This document shows positions 56,031 to 64,000 of a DNA stretch of 64,000 nucleotides, one piece after another. The DNA is from Consotaella aegiceratis. GTDB lineage: Bacteria > Pseudomonadota > Alphaproteobacteria > Rhizobiales > Rhizobiaceae. The stretch is taken from assembly GCF_036541425.1 (NCBI RefSeq), contig NZ_JAZHFT010000027.1, positions 14,121 through 78,120 on the forward strand, in the 5' to 3' direction. The notes beneath the pieces are model-generated. The model did not search any database. It saw only the letters and a program-made list of their open reading frames with translations, and was not told the DNA's origin. The stretch's first letter is position 1. Each line of letters starts with the position of its first letter. A program made the position numbers and the translations under genes.

Positions 56031-57040
56031 CGCGCCGCTCCGCGTATCAGAAGCAGGATGAAAACGAGGCCGCCGACGAACTCGATGACGATCGACAGCG
56101 CCGTATCGAAGGCAAAGATGCGCTCCAGCACGAACTGCCCGCCGATCAGGCAGATGACCGCGAGCAAAGCGGCGGCCGGCAGCGTGTCGCGGTGCCAATG
56201 CGAGCCGGTGAGCTGATAGGCGAGATTGGCGACCAGCAGGCCGAAGAACGTGACCGGCCCGACGAGAGCGGTCGAAACCGAAACCAGCACGGCGACGAGA
56301 ACCAGCGTGATCAGCACCATCCGGCCGTGGTCGACGCCGAGGTTGATCGCTGTCTCGCGCCCCAACGCCAGGACGTCCAGAATCGGCAGCATCCGCCAGA
56401 CGATCACCAGCACCGCGACGATCGCCAGCGCCGAGGCCGCCAGCAGGTCGGCATGGACGGTGTTGAAGCTGGCGAACAGGCGGTCCTGCAGCACCACGAA
56501 TTCGTTGGGATCGATCAGCCGCTGCATCAGGCTGCCGACGCTGCGAAACAGCACACCGAAGACGATCCCGACCAGAACCAGCAGATGCAGGCTGCGGATC
56601 GCCCCGGAAAACAGCCAGCGATAGAGCGCGATCGAAAAGACGACCATCGCCACCACTTCGAGCGCGAACAGAAGCCGCGGGTCGGCCGCCGAGACCTTCA
56701 TGGCGCCGAAGACGAAGACGAGCGTCGTCTGGATCAGCGCGTAGAGCGCGTCGAAACCCATGATCGACGGCGTCAGGATGCGGTTGTTGGTCACCGTTTG
56801 GAACAGCACGGTGGACACCGCGACGGCCGTGCCCACCAGCAGCATCGAGGCGACCTTCATGCCGCGGAACCAGAGGACGAAGTCCCAGTTGCCGCGGGCC
56901 CCGATCGTCATGAACAGCACGATGGCGACGACGGCGAGGACGGCCAGGATCGCCAGCACGTCGCGCGGCCAGCGACGGCCGCGACCGAACTCAGCCAAGC
57001 TGACGGCGCTTTCGCAGGAGTATGGAGAGGAATAGGACAC
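56027..57040 (-). CDS. Ferric siderophore ABC permease, second
   Basis: A 337-residue FecCD-type permease with about nine helices; landmark segments VLFQTVTNNRILTPSIMGFD (the P-N-I-x-G-x-x-x-x-Y-type turn), ALGRETAINLGVDHGR near residue 232 (the EAA-like coupling loop) and VGPVTFFGLLVANLA. Its ATG at 57040 lies 50 bases inside the preceding permease; a TTG at 56998, just before that gene's stop, is another option. Together with the paralogue it forms the channel of a FatC/FatD (YclN/YclO)-type importer. Confidence 0.88.
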   Translation of the reverse strand: MSYSSPYSCESAVSLAEFGRGRRWPRDVLAILAVLAVVAIVLFMTIGARGNWDFVLWFRGMKVASMLLVGTAVAVSTVLFQTVTNNRILTPSIMGFDALYALIQTTLVFVFGAMKVSAADPRLLFALEVVAMVVFSIALYRWLFSGAIRSLHLLVLVGIVFGVLFRSVGSLMQRLIDPNEFVVLQDRLFASFNTVHADLLAASALAIVAVLVIVWRMLPILDVLALGRETAINLGVDHGRMVLITLVLVAVLVSVSTALVGPVTFFGLLVANLAYQLTGSHWHRDTLPAAALLAVICLIGGQFVLERIFAFDTALSIVIEFVGGLVFILLLIRGAAR

Positions 57041-57953
57041 TGCCGACGACGCCCATCATGGTTCCGATCGGGATTTCGAAAGGGGCTCGAATCACCCGCC
57101 CGACGATGTCGCAGGCCAATACCAGCCCGGCGCCCGTCAAGGCCACCCAAGGGGTGATGCGCTTGACGTTGTCGCCCATGGCCGTGCGCACGACGTTGGG
57201 AACAATCAATCCGAGAAAGGGAATGCTGCCGACCGTAACCACCACCACCGCGCTCACCAGCGCGACGATGACGAGGCCGAGCGTGACCACCTTGCGGTAG
57301 TCGAGGCCGAGATTGGTGGCGAAATCCTCGCCCATCCCCGCTACGGTGAAGCGGTCGGCCGCGATATAGGCGAGGATCGTCAGCACGAAGGCGATCCACA
57401 GCAGTTCGTAGCGACCTCGCAGGACGACCGAGAAATCCCCCGACATCCAGGCGCCCAGCGACTGCAGCAGGTCGAAGCGGTAGGCCAGGAACGTGGTGAT
57501 CGCGTCGATGACGCCGCCCAGCATGATGCCGATCAGCGGCACCAGCAGCACCGAGCGCAGCGGCACCTTGCGCAGAATTCCGAGAAACAGGGCAGTGCCG
57601 GCGAGCGCGAAAACGGCGGCCACCAGCATTTTGCCATAGACCGGCCAGGCCGGCGCGACGAGCGTCACGGTGAGCATGCCGAGCGCCGCCGACTGAGTCG
57701 TGCCCGCCATGGAGGGTTCGACGAAGCGATTGCGCGCCAGCATCTGCATGATCATGCCCGCCACCGCCATCGCCGTCCCGACCAGAATGATCGCCAGTGT
57801 TCGGGGGATGCGGCTGATCAGGAGGATCTGCACCGCTTCGGCTTCCGGCGTCCGCGAAAACAACATCGCCGGCGAGACGTCGCTGACACCGACGAACAGG
57901 CTGACGATCGCCAGCAGGGCAACGAGAAGGACGGCCGGAAGAACGCTTTTCAC
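56991..57953 (-). CDS. Ferric siderophore ABC permease, first
   Basis: A 320-residue FecCD permease: SRIPRTLAIILVGTAMAVAG is the family N-terminal signature, followed by MQMLARNRFVEPSMAGTTQS, GEDFATNLGLDYRKV and VGSIPFLGLIVPNVVR. About nine helices. Gap of 99 bases from the binding protein gene upstream. Translational overlap with the second permease indicates an operon. Confidence 0.92.
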   Translation of the reverse strand: MKSVLPAVLLVALLAIVSLFVGVSDVSPAMLFSRTPEAEAVQILLISRIPRTLAIILVGTAMAVAGMIMQMLARNRFVEPSMAGTTQSAALGMLTVTLVAPAWPVYGKMLVAAVFALAGTALFLGILRKVPLRSVLLVPLIGIMLGGVIDAITTFLAYRFDLLQSLGAWMSGDFSVVLRGRYELLWIAFVLTILAYIAADRFTVAGMGEDFATNLGLDYRKVVTLGLVIVALVSAVVVVTVGSIPFLGLIVPNVVRTAMGDNVKRITPWVALTGAGLVLACDIVGRVIRAPFEIPIGTMMGVVGSVLFLSILLRKRRQLG

Positions 57954-58052
57954 GGGATGCGACGATACAAAGACAAGCTGGAGCGGCGAACCGCCGCATG
58001 GAGCCGCACCGGGATGGGCGCGGCCCGGTCGGTTACGGGATCACGGGCCGGG

Positions 58053-58988
58053 TCAATCGGCCTTGGAGAGCGCCTCGGCGATCTGATCGACGCTGGACTG
58101 CAGCGCAGTGAGGCCGCCGCCGACGAGATACCATTTGGCCGGATCGAGATAGACCACCTGGTCGTTCTTCCAGGCGGTCGTCTGTGCCACCAATTCGTTG
58201 TCCAGCATCGAAGCGGCGGCGCCGCGGCCGATCGCCGCGTCGCGATCGACGACGAACAGCCAATCCGGATTGGCCTCCCGGATGAACTCAAAGGAAACTG
58301 CCTCGCCATGGATGGCGGTATCGAGGTCCGGCGAGGCCGGCTTGATACCAAAGGCGCCATGGACGATGCCGAAGCGCGAGCCGGGCCCGAAGGCGCTCAA
58401 CTTGTTGCCCGTGGTCAGAACGATCAGCCCAGTGCCGGCATCGGCGGCCAGCGTCTTCAGCTTTTCGATGGATTCGTTCAGAGCGGCGATCTTGGCATCG
58501 GCCTCATCTTCCTTGCCGAAGATCTTGCCGAGCGTGCGCGCGTTCTCTTCCGCACTGGCCAGATAGGTGTCTGTGTCGACGCTCAGGTCGATGGTCGGGG
58601 CCATCTCCGACAGCACCTCGTATTTGGCAGCCGACCGCCCGCCGACGATGACGAGATCCGGCTGCTCGGCCGCAACCGCCTCCAGATCCGGCTCGAACAG
58701 CGTCCCGATCTTGAGATAGGCGTCGTCGCCATACTTCGACAGATAGTCCGGGAGGTTCGAACCCGGCACGCCGTCGATCTCGACGCCGAGCGCGTCGAGC
58801 GTGTCCAAGGCCGCCAGATCGTAGACGAAGACCTTGTCGGGGTTGGACGGCACCTCGGTCTGACCCTGGGCGTGCGTCACGACGAGTTCGGCATCCTGTG
58901 CCAGAACGAGATCGGCATGACCGAAGGAAAGCAACCCGGCCAGGACGACGGTCGACAGCGACGGCAGGCGGGACGGCAGAAACAGCAT
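58053..58988 (-). CDS. Siderophore-binding periplasmic protein (FatB/YclQ-like)
   Basis: A 311-residue binding protein with an N-terminal signal (RLPSLSTVVLAGLLSFGHA, then AQDAELVV). The mature part has two lobes joined by a helix, typical of class III siderophore binders: VFVYDLAALDTLDALGVEI, PDLVIVGGRSAAKY, and FIREANPDWLFVVDRDAAIG near the end. FatB/CeuE-type binders accept catecholate or mixed siderophores such as petrobactin or enterobactin fragments; the ligand here is not known. Start 58988 has GGAG eight bases upstream; 59000 is another ATG. First gene of the transport operon, behind a candidate RirA operator. Confidence 0.9.
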   Translation of the reverse strand: MLFLPSRLPSLSTVVLAGLLSFGHADLVLAQDAELVVTHAQGQTEVPSNPDKVFVYDLAALDTLDALGVEIDGVPGSNLPDYLSKYGDDAYLKIGTLFEPDLEAVAAEQPDLVIVGGRSAAKYEVLSEMAPTIDLSVDTDTYLASAEENARTLGKIFGKEDEADAKIAALNESIEKLKTLAADAGTGLIVLTTGNKLSAFGPGSRFGIVHGAFGIKPASPDLDTAIHGEAVSFEFIREANPDWLFVVDRDAAIGRGAAASMLDNELVAQTTAWKNDQVVYLDPAKWYLVGGGLTALQSSVDQIAEALSKAD

Positions 58989-59029
58989 GACGGGCTCCAT
59001 TTGGCGCGGCTCGACCACAATCATGCTGA

Positions 59030-59057
59030 GGTATATAAAGTTGACAACAGCCGTCAA
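59030..59057 (-). promoter_or_regulatory. Promoter of siderophore operon with candidate RirA (IRO) box
   Basis: On the minus strand TTGACG (59052-59057) and TATACC (59030-59035), 16 bases apart, make a good sigma-70-type promoter. TGA-N9-TCA (59042-59056, extended to TTGA-N9-TCAA at 59041-59057) matches the iron-responsive IRO box described for RirA in Rhizobiaceae and overlaps the -35 element, the right place for repression in iron-rich conditions. The sequence match is exact for the six fixed bases. Confidence 0.65.
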
Positions 59058-59231
59058 TTATTATCGGCGCTTTATGGGCGATGCTTCGCATCGTCGGCGC
59101 GCGAAATGAATCACGACCGGCGGTCCGGTCAGATGGTCGAGGCGATGCCGCGGACTGCGGGATGCCATTTGGATCATCGGAGATCCCCGCCAATTCGGCT
59201 CAGGGCGGGGCGCCGGCTTCAAGACGATGGC

Positions 59232-59259
59232 GGGCAGGCGGCATCGGATCCGCCTGCCC
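59232..59259. terminator. GC hairpin downstream of S4 gene
   Basis: GGGCAGGCGG (59232-59241) pairs with CCGCCTGCCC (59250-59259) around an eight-base loop. It lies 19 bases beyond the S4 gene stop, so it may end that transcript, but it lacks a T run. Confidence 0.45.
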
Positions 59260-59277
59260 TATCCCATCACGCGACCC

Positions 59278-59667
59278 TCAATCGGCATCCGGGCGGCGCA
59301 GCCGCTCCAGCGCCCGGCGCTCGCGCTTCAACGGCGGATGAGCGCTCGGCTCGTATCCCGGGACGGGCAGCTCGGCGTTTTCGGTCCGCGTCTCAGGCGA
59401 CGGCGACAGACCCTCGTAAAGCGTAGCGGCTTCGGGCGCAGGTCCGCGACGTTTGCCCGGGTCGACAATCTTCAGCACGCGAATGCCGCCGCGCAGCGTG
59501 ATCGTCAGCACGTCCCCGGGTCGGACCAGCCGAGCCGGGTTGTCGATCTTGTCGCGATTGATCCGGACCGCACCCGACTGAACCAGCTTCTGCGCCAAGC
59601 TCCGCGACTTCACCACGCGGGCGAAGAACAGCCATTTGTCGACGCGCTGGCTCGCCGCATCAGCCAT
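59278..59667 (-). CDS. S4 domain RNA-binding protein (Hsp15-like)
   Basis: A 129-residue protein. The S4 fold fills residues 8-60: QRVDKWLFFARVVKSRSLAQ then KLVQSGAVRINRDKI, and VRPGDVLTITLRGGIRVLKI. Hsp15 (HslR) binds stalled 50S subunits with nascent chain; this may do so, or modify RNA binding elsewhere. The C-terminal 65 residues are polar and of no known domain. It begins three bases after the helicase stop (59668-59670 between), so the two share a transcript. Confidence 0.88.
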   Translation of the reverse strand: MADAASQRVDKWLFFARVVKSRSLAQKLVQSGAVRINRDKIDNPARLVRPGDVLTITLRGGIRVLKIVDPGKRRGPAPEAATLYEGLSPSPETRTENAELPVPGYEPSAHPPLKRERRALERLRRPDAD

Positions 59668-59670
59668 CGG

Positions 59671-62600
59671 CTATTTGAGTTTGTCCTTCAGCGCCGCGAG
59701 CTTGGCGAACGGCGAATCCGGATCGATCCGCTGCGGCCTTTGCGGCTTGGGCGGTCCGTCTGCACGCCGATCGGGCTTGCCACCCTTGCGCTTGGCATCG
59801 TCCGTTCCGCCCGGCCCATGCCCGGGACGGCCTCGCGGCTTGCCTTCACCCTTGCCAAAGCGCTGGTTGCGCTCGCCACGGTGCGATTGCCCACCACCCT
59901 CCTCGCCGGGCTTGCCGTGACCACGCTTGCCGTGCGGACGGCCATGGCGCTGTCCGTGACGCTCGAACCGGTGCGGCCGCCAAACCTGGATGATCTTCGG
60001 CTCGGCCGGCGCTTCGTCCGACGCCGCGGCCGCCTCATCGGGCGAGGCGGCATCGTCCGACATCACCGGCGCCGACGATTCTGCAGTCGAGGCGCCCGCG
60101 TCGACCGATCCCTGGTCCGCGGTCTCCTCTGACGGAAGTTCGGCCGGTGCCGGCTCGGCCATCTCGGTCGGAGCCACCTCCTCGGCGGCCGCTTCCACGG
60201 GAACCGCTTCGATCGAATCAGGCAGCGAGACCGGGGCATTGGCATCGCCGCCCTCCGGCGCTTGCGGCGCTTGCGGCGCTTGCAGCTCGGCTGCCGCGTC
60301 CGCGTCGGCGGGCGAGTCGTCGACCGTCGCCGGCTCCTCAGGTGAACCGTCGGCCTTAGGCGCTTCGGCCGTCTCCGGCGCTGCCGGAGTCTCAGCCTGC
60401 GTCGCGGCTTGCGCCGCGGCATTGGCCTGAGCGGCCGCCTCTCGCGCTGCGGCCGCCTCGGCGGCGGCGGCTTCGGCTTCCGCGTCCAGGCGGGTCAGGG
60501 TGCGCTCGACCTCTGCGGCCTCGACGCCTTGCGAACGGTACCCGAGCGCCTTGAGGATATCGTCCACGTCCTCGGCAGTAGCGCCCAGGATCGACATCAT
60601 CGCCGGCGTCACCAGAAACTGCGACCCGTTGTAGCCACCGTCCGGACGCCGGCCGCTGCCGGGCTTCCAGGCGAGGGCCGGGCGGATCAGATCGGCAAGC
60701 CGTTCCAGGATGTCGACGCGCACCGCGCGCCGTCCGAGCACGCGGAACCCGGCCAGAGAATAGAACACCGGCTCATAGGTCGGCTCGACCACGGTCGAGG
60801 TTCGGCCGGTGGCCAGAAGCTGGGTGACGTCGCCGAAGCCGGGCTTGTCGCTGCCGTCGTTGCGGATCGCCCAGAGCAGCGTCAGGAGATTGGCAGGAGC
60901 CGGCTTCACCAGCGCCGGCACGAAGATGTGATAGGCACCGAAGCGCACACCGAGCCGACGCAGGCCGGCCCGCGCGTTCTGGTCCAGTGCGCGGACCTCT
61001 TCGGCCACCTGGTTGCGCTGGATCAGGCCGTAACTCTCGTAAAGCCGATAGGCGAGACCCTTTGCCACACCCTCCAGGCCCAGGCCGGACTGCAGATCGG
61101 CCAGCGGCTTCAGAACCGTGGAAACCTGATAGGTGACGTAGCGCTCGGCCCGCGCGACCACCTTGTCGCGCGCCGGCCCGGCGAGTTGCTCGTCGGCCAG
61201 CACCACGAGACGCGGCTTCAGCGCGTCGTCGCTGGCCGCAAGCGAGGCCACCGGCGCGCCCAGCCATCGCAGCAGCGCGTCCGAACCGATCGCCAGATCG
61301 CCGTTCGGCGCATTGGCGAATCGCTCCGCGCGCCGTTCGAACTCGCCCGCCAGCCCCTTCTGGGCAGCGGCGCGAATGGCCTTGGCATCCTGGCCGTCAG
61401 ATCGTGTGTCGGGCGTAAATCGAAATCCCTGCAGCTCGCCGACATGGTGGCCCTCCACCGACACCGTGCCGTCCCCGCTGACCTCCGCTTCCATATACGC
61501 GTTCTCTCTCAGCCGCCTCATCAAGACGCTTGTCCTGCGGTCTACGAAGCGTTTCGTCAACCGTTCGTGGAGCGCATCCGACAACCGATCCTCGATCGCC
61601 CGCGTCTTTTCCTGCCAGTGTGTCGGATCGACAAGCCACCCAGGCCGATGAGAAATATACGTCCATGTCCGAATTTCGGCGATGCGCTGCGACAGAGTGT
61701 CAAGGTCGCCCTCGGTGCGATCGGCCCGGCGCACCTGCTCGGCCATGTAGTCTTCGGCCACGTGACCGTGCTCGATCAGATCGGCATAGATGGTGGCGAT
61801 GATCTCGGCATGCTGGGCGGGCGCGATGCGTCGATAGTCCGGCAGCTTGCAGGTTTCCCACAACAGCTCGACGCTTCTGGCGCCTTTGGCGCGCGCCGCG
61901 ACGCCCGTGTCTCGCGACAGGAATTCCAGCGCACGCTGATCGACGGCCGGCAGCGTGCGGGTGAGTTCGTCCGTCGGCGGCACCTGATCGAGGCTCGCCT
62001 TCAGCGAATCGACCGAGCCGAAGTCGAGATCGTCGGAGCGCCACTGCAGCACCTTGACCGGGGGAAAGCTGTGCGACTCCAACGCTTCGACGATCTCGGG
62101 CGAAAACGGATCGACCTGGCCGGTGACGCCGAACGTCCCGTCGCGCACATGACGGCCCGCCCGGCCGGCGATCTGGCCGAGTTCGGCGGGCGTCAGCTGC
62201 CGGAACTGAAACCCGTCATACTTCCAGTCCTGGGCGAAGGCGACGTGATCGACATCGAGATTGAGTCCCATGCCGATGGCATCGGTGGCCACCAGAAAGT
62301 CCACGTCGCCGGCCTGATAGAGTTCGACCTGGGCATTGCGGGTTCGGGGCGACAGCGCGCCGAGCACGACCGCCGCCCCGCCACGCTGGCGCCGGATCAA
62401 TTCGGCGATGGCGTAGACCTCGTCGGCCGAGAAGGCAACGACGGCGGTGCGCCGGGGCAGCCGGGTGATCTTCTTAGAACCCGCATAGAGCAGGTTCGAC
62501 ATGCGCGGGCGGGTGATGGTCGACGCGCCCTTGAGCAGGCGTTGCAGGACGCCCTGCATGGTCGACGCGCCGAGAAGCAGCGTCTCCTCGCGACCGCGCG

Positions 62601-62976
62601 TATGGAGGATCCGGTCGGTGAAGACATGGCCACGCTCCAGATCCGTGGCGAGCTGCACTTCGTCGATGGCGACGAAGGCGGTCCCCGGATCGCGCGGCAT
62701 CGCCTCCACCGTGCAGACGCTATAGCGTGCATTGGGCGGCTTGATCTTTTCCTCGCCGGTGATCAGCGAGACGGCGCCGACCCCCACGCGATCGACGACC
62801 TTCTGGTAGACCTCGCGCGCCAAAAGCCGCAACGGCAGACCGATGACGCCGCTCGAATGGGCGATCATCCGCTCGATGGCGAGAAAGGTCTTGCCGGTGT
62901 TGGTCGGTCCGAGAACCGCTGTGACGGTGGCTCCGTCGAAACGCACGGCCGTGGCTGGAGCTCGGTGTTCAATCAT
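59671..62976 (-). CDS. SUV3-like RNA helicase with long low-complexity C-terminal tail
   Basis: A 1101-residue SF2 helicase of the Suv3/MgpS-like group common in alphaproteobacteria. Walker A is TAVLGPTNTGKTFLAIERM near residue 23, Walker B-like AIDEVQLATD with DEVQ near residue 110, and motif VI AGRAGRHVRDG near 277. The helicase core ends near 330; then comes a conserved C-terminal module to about residue 790 (ILGATAEDVDDILKALGY). The last 300 residues are Ala/Glu/Pro-rich and acidic (about 800-970), then a very basic Gly/Arg/His stretch (HGQRHGRPHGKRGHGK) with a final Lys-rich end. It could unwind RNA in decay or ribosome assembly; the exact role is unknown. Divergent from phaR. Confidence 0.85.
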   Translation of the reverse strand: MIEHRAPATAVRFDGATVTAVLGPTNTGKTFLAIERMIAHSSGVIGLPLRLLAREVYQKVVDRVGVGAVSLITGEEKIKPPNARYSVCTVEAMPRDPGTAFVAIDEVQLATDLERGHVFTDRILHTRGREETLLLGASTMQGVLQRLLKGASTITRPRMSNLLYAGSKKITRLPRRTAVVAFSADEVYAIAELIRRQRGGAAVVLGALSPRTRNAQVELYQAGDVDFLVATDAIGMGLNLDVDHVAFAQDWKYDGFQFRQLTPAELGQIAGRAGRHVRDGTFGVTGQVDPFSPEIVEALESHSFPPVKVLQWRSDDLDFGSVDSLKASLDQVPPTDELTRTLPAVDQRALEFLSRDTGVAARAKGARSVELLWETCKLPDYRRIAPAQHAEIIATIYADLIEHGHVAEDYMAEQVRRADRTEGDLDTLSQRIAEIRTWTYISHRPGWLVDPTHWQEKTRAIEDRLSDALHERLTKRFVDRRTSVLMRRLRENAYMEAEVSGDGTVSVEGHHVGELQGFRFTPDTRSDGQDAKAIRAAAQKGLAGEFERRAERFANAPNGDLAIGSDALLRWLGAPVASLAASDDALKPRLVVLADEQLAGPARDKVVARAERYVTYQVSTVLKPLADLQSGLGLEGVAKGLAYRLYESYGLIQRNQVAEEVRALDQNARAGLRRLGVRFGAYHIFVPALVKPAPANLLTLLWAIRNDGSDKPGFGDVTQLLATGRTSTVVEPTYEPVFYSLAGFRVLGRRAVRVDILERLADLIRPALAWKPGSGRRPDGGYNGSQFLVTPAMMSILGATAEDVDDILKALGYRSQGVEAAEVERTLTRLDAEAEAAAAEAAAAREAAAQANAAAQAATQAETPAAPETAEAPKADGSPEEPATVDDSPADADAAAELQAPQAPQAPEGGDANAPVSLPDSIEAVPVEAAAEEVAPTEMAEPAPAELPSEETADQGSVDAGASTAESSAPVMSDDAASPDEAAAASDEAPAEPKIIQVWRPHRFERHGQRHGRPHGKRGHGKPGEEGGGQSHRGERNQRFGKGEGKPRGRPGHGPGGTDDAKRKGGKPDRRADGPPKPQRPQRIDPDSPFAKLAALKDKLK

Positions 62977-63270
62977 TCTGTGCCGCTATGTGGGAAGCCT
63001 CGGCGGCTTGGCAAAGGTCGAAGTCGGGTCGAGGCGAACCTGCTGCACCCGTCTCGTCAGCACAACCGACACCTGCGTCAACCACCAGAACGGGAAGGTC
63101 GACGAGCAGTCTCTGATGGGCGATTTCAGGATTTTGATCGTCAGCAACAGGTTGGCGGGTTGAAATCAGGCTGGAACATCTGGCGAGTAGCGGACTTTAT
63201 GCCTATGCTTTGTTCGGCATGCAAAAGGTCGAATGCAGCCAATCGCATTGCGACGGGAGGAGAACGCGCA

Positions 63271-63870
63271 TTGCCCAAGGACAACGACGTCACCCTTATC
63301 AAGAAATACGCCAATCGTCGTCTCTATAACACGGGAACCAGCAGCTATGTGACGCTGGAAGACTTGGCGACCATGGTCAAACAGGAGGAGGAATTTGTCG
63401 TCCGGGACGCACGAACGGGCCTGGACATCACGCACGCGGTTCTGACCCAGATCATCTTCGAGCAGGAGACCCGGCGGGAGCAGACGCTGCTCTCGAGCGA
63501 CTTCCTGCGCCAGCTCATCCGCTTCTACGGCGACGGACTTCAGTCGATCATGCCGGCCTATCTGGAACAGTCCATGGCGGCCTTCATGCACGAGGAGGAG
63601 AAGCTGCGCGACGTGTTGGACGAGGCCGCATCCGAGGACGAAGTGCGGTTCATCGTCGATCAGACGCGCCGCAACGCCGAGACCTTTCGCGATGCCCTGA
63701 CCATTGCCGGCGCGTCGAAAAGTGCCCGACCGGACCACGCGCCGCGAGATCTGAAAGCCGTGCGCCGGGAGATCGACTCCATGCGCGAGCGTCTCGACGT
63801 CATCGACCGCGACATCCCCTCGGACCGGTTTCACGACGCCGGCGAGACGGTTTCCGTGATCGGAAAATAG
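63271..63870 (+). CDS. phaR: Polyhydroxyalkanoate synthesis repressor
   Basis: A 199-residue regulator. Start is TTG 63271 with GGGAGGAG eight bases upstream. The N-terminus LIKKYANRRLYNTGTSSYVT then LEDLATMV is the PhaR DNA-binding domain (residues 8-70), followed by the PHB accumulation regulatory domain (about 70-115, ITHAVLTQIIFEQETR and LLSSDFLRQLIRFYG) and a coiled-coil C-terminus. PhaR binds both PHA granules and phasin promoters and relieves phasin repression when polymer builds up. In Rhizobiales it is also called AniA. It is 294 bases from the divergent helicase start. A phasin-like tail is convergent downstream. Confidence 0.93.
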   Translation: MPKDNDVTLIKKYANRRLYNTGTSSYVTLEDLATMVKQEEEFVVRDARTGLDITHAVLTQIIFEQETRREQTLLSSDFLRQLIRFYGDGLQSIMPAYLEQSMAAFMHEEEKLRDVLDEAASEDEVRFIVDQTRRNAETFRDALTIAGASKSARPDHAPRDLKAVRREIDSMRERLDVIDRDIPSDRFHDAGETVSVIGK

Positions 63871-63878
63871 AAGTCATG

Positions 63879-63935
63879 ACCTCCGCCAGAGGCGGAGGTT
63901 TGGAACGCTGCGCTTGAGCCACTAGAAGTGGCTTT
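63879..63935. terminator. Two hairpins between phaR and the convergent partial gene
   Basis: ACCTCCGCC / GGCGGAGGT (63879-63887 and 63891-63899) with loop AGA is followed by TTTGG. A second hairpin AGCCACT / AGTGGCT (63917-63923 and 63927-63933) is followed by TT. Together they probably stop transcription from phaR and, the second one, from the other strand. Confidence 0.55.
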
Positions 63936-63941
63936 GCTACA

Positions 63942-64000
63942 TCAGGCGTTCAGCTTGAACAAATCGTTGTAGTCAGACGCTTTATCGGCTTTTTCTTGAT
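63942..64000 (-). CDS. C-terminal end of a convergent gene, perhaps a phasin (partial)
   Basis: On the minus strand QEKADKASDYNDLFKLNA then TGA (63942-63944) is read in frame to the window edge. It is short, polar and Lys/Ala/Asp-rich, and its position beside phaR makes a phasin plausible, but 18 residues do not settle it. Confidence 0.4.
   Translation of the reverse strand, partial: QEKADKASDYNDLFKLNA

Noticed and set aside
53883..56216. A 777-codon open frame across the polymerase gene and ABC ATPase
   Set aside because: It crosses two genes in different directions, has low-complexity Arg/Ala/Pro composition and no recognisable domain.
60409..63870. An 1153-codon open frame that ends with the phaR protein
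   Set aside because: Only the last 199 residues are real (PhaR). The rest is antisense to the helicase. The TTG at 63271 with its ribosome site is the true start.

Overview
The window reads as chromosomal DNA of a high-GC alphaproteobacterium, most likely of the order Hyphomicrobiales (Rhizobiales). This is inferred from gene content and not from a database match. The pointers are: a tRNA-His with no encoded G at -1, with U72 and A73, alongside a divergent hisS; the hisS-hisZ-hisG (short-form HisG) cluster; a VtlR/LsrB-like LysR regulator divergent from a DUF1127 gene; a PdhS-type cell-cycle kinase; PhaR; plant-type GshA; a RirA-like iron box; and two copies of an intergenic palindrome of the kind scattered through rhizobial genomes. 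I see no phage, transposase, integrase, CRISPR array or plasmid function. Coding density is high and most genes are housekeeping or envelope related.

Layout. 1-6834: end of an exopolysaccharide locus (two glycosyltransferases, a DUF6492 protein, a Wzx-type flippase, a Tat-exported GH10 glycanase-like protein, a Wzz-type chain-length protein without kinase). 6918-9350: SDR, DoxX and glutaredoxin 2. 9376-12789: hisS-hisZ-hisG on the minus strand. 13170-17862: tag, two L,D-transpeptidases, LysE exporter, a small acidic protein, rsmE. 17984-23515: gshA, an unknown gene, a GNAT remnant, DUF1127 gene, LysR regulator, xseA. 23549-24883: M20 peptidase and tRNA-His. 25181-31022: PdhS-type kinase and an AsmA-like protein. 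31107-35616: beta-hydroxylase, ScfR-like regulator and divergent aceA plus a small protein. 35777-38543: putrescine pair puuA-puuB. 38691-46053: heme oxygenase and bacteriophytochrome, then the Entner-Doudoroff genes zwf-pgl-edd. 46111-52389: a TadG-like VWA protein and gcvT-gcvH-gcvP. 52531-55281: acyltransferase and O-antigen ligase/polymerase, divergent. 55272-58988: catecholate-type siderophore ABC importer with a candidate RirA operator. 59278-62976: SUV3-like helicase plus S4 protein. 63271-64000: phaR and the tail of a convergent gene.

How the genes work together. Several sets make clear units: surface polysaccharide assembly at both ends; histidine tRNA charging (hisS and its cognate tRNA) with the first histidine biosynthetic step; the glyoxylate bypass under a dedicated divergent regulator; biliverdin synthesis translationally coupled to its photoreceptor; glucose 6-phosphate to KDPG in three steps; glycine cleavage; and ferric siderophore uptake. 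No single wholly new system stands out. The best leads are the HisRS/tRNA-His pair with a low-GC patch inside hisS, the light-sensor operon running into the Entner-Doudoroff genes, the GH10 enzyme inside the exopolysaccharide locus, and several candidate operators that tie regulators to neighbouring genes.
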